Below, one piece after another: positions 60,448 through 64,000 of a stretch of DNA of 64,000 nucleotides; position 1 is the stretch's first letter, and each line of letters starts with the position of its first letter. The DNA comes from Lentinus brumalis (lineage: Eukaryota > Basidiomycota > Agaricomycetes > Polyporales > Polyporaceae). The DNA lies in contig MARA01000003.1 of the NCBI GenBank assembly GCA_001792895.1, positions 620,001-684,000 on the forward strand, written 5' to 3'. The notes beneath the pieces were generated by a model. It was not told where the DNA came from, did not search any database, and saw nothing but the letters and a program-made list of their open reading frames with translations. The position numbers and the translations under genes are program-made.

Positions 60448-61322
60448 TCTCTCGGGCCCCGCCTGCACGCTGCACCGGATGTTCCGCATGACATATGCCC
60501 GACACCATGTCCATGTCCATCAGTCCATGCTTGTCTCTGCTCTGTGACACTAGCGCGCATCCTCCCATTCCTCCGTGTCAAATCCCGGAACCCTCGCACT
60601 TTTCTCTTTATTGCTTCCTTGTTGTCTCTCAACAGCACCTCGGACTGTTTCTCTTAGCCGACTTGTCTTTTTATATGCGAGGTCTCCGGCACATCTGGCA
60701 TATATCATTATATCGCGGCTCTCGTCCCTCGTCCCGCCTCGTCTGCAGTTCTCCGTGTCCGTCCATTCTCATCCATTCATCCTTCGCACGTTCGTCTTCA
60801 TGTCGATAGATTGGACCTTGCATTCGCATTCGCACTGCATTGTTTTGCCTGTATATTATCGCATTCACATTCACATTCGACCGCTCACGCACCCGCCCCC
60901 CCCCCCCCCCCACCCATTCCGTCCGTCTCTCTGCATTTGCATCTCGTTCGTAGTCGGCTCCGGTTCATGTTTGCGTCTCGTTCCTCGCACCCCTCATGTA
61001 CTTCAGCCTCGCATGTGCACCGCTCCGCAGAGCGGACAAGAAGCAATCGAAGAGGAAACCCGTTTCGCACACTCCATGTCTGAACGTTCTGACCCTCCGA
61101 TGTGCGTCGGGACGCGTGCGGGCTCGATGGATTGCGCAGGAGAAAAATAAGTTAGGTGCGGTGCAGGTACTACTGGTAAGCGGATTACGGGTGGCCCGGG
61201 CGGCGCGCACGGACGCCATGAACTCCGGGGCAAGGGAAACATGTGCAGACAGAACTCTGTAACTGACAAGCCTGAGTCGACAATCGGGCTTTGGGCGGTA
61301 GCAGGTTGGTAGCAGGCGCGTC
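60448..61322. other. convergent 3' regions, phosphatase / TVP23
   Basis: No gene is supported. Pyrimidine-rich, with a 16-base C run. Confidence 0.6.
60896..60911 (+). repeat. poly-C run, 16 nt
   Basis: Uninterrupted C at 60896-60911 within a pyrimidine-rich 3' region. Such runs are prone to length error in sequencing and to slippage in the cell. Confidence 0.9.
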
Positions 61323-62822
61323 TCAGTGGCCAGACCCGAAGACACGGCCCACGCTGTTCTTGACGACCCCGGTGAGGAGCTGGCCGCCGATGCCTCCCAT
61401 GCCCATGTTCCAGCCGGAGGATGCGAGGTTGTTTGCCCACTTCTCCTTGGCATCGCGGTCACTGCGAATCGATCAGGGCACGTCAATCAGCCAGTCAGCA
61501 AGAGGACGGTCGGGCAGGAGGGAAGACGGGCGTGGGTTCTGGGGTACGCACGCGTAGGTGAAGCCGATGGCGTTCGTGACGTTGAAGACGAGCGCGAGGG
61601 CGACGATTGGCACGAAGCTGATTGATCGAGGACGCGGAGGCCAAGTCCAGACATACGCGGATCGCAACAGTGCAGACGGATATGTGGACGTGGGTGTGGG
61701 TAGCGGGTCAGATGATGAGTGTGGCTCGGGGAGGATGGGGGAAGCGAGGGCACGTACGAGAGATTGAATTTGAGGATGGATACGATAAGGAGGGCGAACC
61801 ACAAGAGTGGGAAGGTGTAGACCGCGATCTGTGGGTGTGTGGGCGCAGGAGACGCGTACGAAGACGGGAGCAGGGCTGCGGATAAGCACGACGACATCAG
61901 CGGACCAGGGTTGGGCCAGTACTGACCCAGAACATCCTGCGCGCGGGAGGGGTAGGTGAGTTCTGACAATGACGGCATGGCACGAAGAAGGGCGAGGCAA
62001 ACTCACCTTGAGTCGATAGGGTTTGCTGGGCGAGATGGCTGCATAATGGAGGCAGAGAAGATGAGATGTCGAGCCATGATCCGATGGAAATAGAATGGGG
62101 GCCACGCACGTCACGACTTTCGAACACCCAGTAGCTCTCGCCGTCATCGTCGACCTAGAGGCGCGTGAGCAAAGCGCGGGGATCCGGTACGAGGACTCGA
62201 CGCGCCTGGTTCCAGTACCGCAGTCCGACGAGCCGCCGGCCTGCTACGTTCTACGGAGGTCTTGTCAACACTTAAAGCAACGCTGATGTACGTGTACGCA
62301 CCCTGCAATTCCAGAAATCCATTGCAAGCAACACGACGACGATCACAGACTGTCATTTGCATGGGAGTGTTAGGTGCCTTCTCCAGCATGGTAGTAGTAG
62401 CGAACTGACAGAGAGGACGTAATTTGAGATGAAGAGACCACCGAGGATGTAGACGGCTATGGCTGCTATCCTGAAACAGTATAGGCAGAAGAGAACGGCG
62501 GGGTGGGCGGACTGTGAGACGCGAGCAGTCACTACGGATACTCTCTGCACGATGATATGGCAGCTACTCACCTGCCGCAGTATGCCAGCAATACCTGACA
62601 CGCGTTCATAGGTAACCCTCTGTGTCTGCGGATGCTCATAAGCCGGCGCAACACACCTGACTCCGCATCCCCTGGGTTGGTCGCCATCTGGGCTGGTGGA
62701 CGCGCATTTGAGCTTGTCTGTGTCGCGTTTGCGCTGTTAATGTTGCCTGTGGCGGAGGTGCGCCTCTCATAGTCGGGGTCATCGGGTTCAATGGCGTCGA
62801 AGAGCGGTGTCGACGAGCTCAT
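61323..62822 (-). CDS. TVP23: Golgi membrane protein Tvp23 (FAM18 family)
   Basis: Four-TM protein of late Golgi/vesicle membranes. Begins [20 protein letters not shown] at 62822 with a polar N terminus. TM parts and hallmarks: [59 protein letters not shown], a loop to the third [20 protein letters not shown], and [20 protein letters not shown] followed by [12 protein letters not shown] terminus ends VGRVFGSGH. At least seven introns, several only a few codons apart; borders were not all fixed, but the frame is continuous in protein terms. Divergent from the next gene by 141 bp. Confidence 0.93.
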
Positions 62823-62963
62823 CGTGGTCGGTTTGGGAAACGTGCGAGAGTCCTCCTGCGTCAGTCGCGTGCAGACGCCCATAGAGGACATCCACGTGGC
62901 AGATCGGGATCGTACTGAAGTCTGACGGCGTCTTGACCAGCACCCAACGTTCACTAGGGCAGC

Positions 62964-64000
62964 ATGGCTCGCCGAGTCGATGCTGGCAGACCCACCGAGC
63001 GGACTCCTTTGCTGGCCAGCTCCAGTCGCTCAGCCTCCGCGCGCAATGTCTCCTCCGACTCTCTCGTCCACGCCGGTCTGCCTCATATCGGCTCATTTGT
63101 GGCTGGCATGCGACCAGAAGACCTGCACAAGTACAGTGTCGACAACTTGTATCCACACACTCTCCAGCGCCGTCCGGCACAGACCGCGTTTGCCCTCTGC
63201 GCACTCTTGTACTACCGCACATACCTCCGTGAAGCGTCCCATCCCGCAGTGACATATGGGCACGATGGCGACACGGAGAGCAGAGTACAGCTGCGCTGAG
63301 AGAGTCGGAGGCCCTGACCGATCAAGTCTGGAGGCACTTCCTTGCAGAGGAAGGTCTGCCGGAAGATGTTCAGGAAGTGTTGTGGACGCCATATCCCCTA
63401 TACCCGGACTCGCAGAAGACTGTACGAGGTGGGTGTTCACTCGACAACATGCTTCATTTCACGCAACATCATGCACCACGTAGTTCTTGACTTTCTTCAA
63501 AGTGCGGATGCTCCTCAAAGCCTCCTGAGCCATCGCCTCATCCAGCTGTGTGTCGAGGATACGTGGATATACGGCCGTAACGGCAGCCCTGGAGATGCCA
63601 ACCTCTGGACGCGCTTGCTGCATTTCTGGGACAGCACAGGCGTACCCCAGTGAGTATCGTCTGTTCTGAAGAGACATCACTCCGTCCGAGGAAATGCTAA
63701 GTGCGTTGCAGCGTGTTACACCTCTTTGACTTCTTGGTCTATCTGGTCTACCTCGGCGTCCTTTGCAGCTACCTCCTGGATCCACCCGTCCGCGCCCAGA
63801 TGGTTGCATCGCATCCCAGAAGTCGATTTATAGCGTTGTATGCATCCTCCCGGATCTGTCGACCTTGGTCGCCCATCACACTGCCATTCCTTCTCACTCT
63901 GATGTCCTTCATACTCGCCTTCCCGTCGACTCCGCTGCCGGATTCTTTTGGCTACACCCTCCTGCTCGTCTCTTTCTCTTGGAAGGTTATCTTGCTTCAT
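62964..64000 (+). CDS. multi-pass membrane protein, possibly ion-channel-like, 3' partial
   Basis: Not firmly recognised. Starts MARRVDAGRPTERTPLLASS at 62964 with a polar, Ser-rich N terminus. A first exon covers the region to about 63285, where a splice must shift the frame to ALRESEALTDQVWRHFLAEE. An intron after ACTGTACGAG leads to VLDFLQSADAPQSLLSHRLI, and one after GTACCCCA to HVLHLFDFLVYLVYLGVLCS. That is the first TM segment; more hydrophobic segments follow (LPFLLTLMSFILAFPSTPLP, GYTLLLVSFSWKVILLH) up to the window edge. The layout, a soluble N terminus before a six-TM-like block, recalls fungal Yvc1-type channels, but I cannot confirm it. Confidence 0.6.

Overview
This is nuclear DNA from a filamentous basidiomycete, most likely an Agaricomycete and possibly a wood- or litter-decay fungus. 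The signs are genes split by many 45-60 bp introns with GTRNGT...YAG borders, GC-rich coding exons, tight gene packing on both strands, and fungal-type proteins such as an OTT_1508-like deaminase, paired BTB proteins, a polyporopepsin-like aspartic protease and an EF-1alpha gene with many introns. No bacterial, viral or organellar block is visible. I spliced the genes by hand, and reading-frame phase agrees across every intron for which I give borders.

Layout. 1-843: 3' part of ribosomal protein uS3. 1086-9408: an accessory island with two same-strand secreted family-8 polysaccharide lyases (PL8) on either side of an OTT_1508-like deaminase gene. 10368-11259: a SUR7/PalI-type membrane protein. 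12626-14751: an amidase with two GC-AG introns. 15066-22085: Mpp10, Sec9, an aspartic protease and a TPR-MYND protein. 22335-26478: INCENP. 26746-27640: a decayed cytochrome P450. 28497-30007: NDUFA5, an intron-containing tRNA-Ser(UGA) and LSM1. 30304-35329: an Spp1/CFP1-like PHD protein with a very long N-terminal extension. 36194-42241: an Stm1/SERBP1-like protein, a Tfc7-type histidine phosphatase, MEMO1 and ribosomal protein eL32. 42242-50228: a PAS-kinase-type kinase, EF-1alpha, a dienelactone hydrolase and a GNAT acetyltransferase. 50228-56637: an alpha/beta hydrolase, two tandem BTB proteins and cytochrome b5 reductase. 58277-64000: a dual-specificity phosphatase, Tvp23 and the start of a multi-pass membrane protein.

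Most of the window is conserved housekeeping content: translation (uS3, eL32, EF-1alpha, Stm1), ribosome assembly (Mpp10), mRNA decay (LSM1), chromatin and mitosis (Spp1, INCENP), secretion (Sec9, Tvp23) and respiration (NDUFA5). The accessory content is the PL8-deaminase island, the secreted protease, the P450 relic and the BTB pair. I found no transposon, CRISPR array or convincing secondary-metabolite cluster. The most unusual items are the PL8-deaminase-PL8 arrangement, the two PL8 copies' differing intron numbers, the two GC-AG introns in the amidase, the short terminal exon shared by the BTB pair, and an upstream ORF that copies the first codons of the phosphatase gene.
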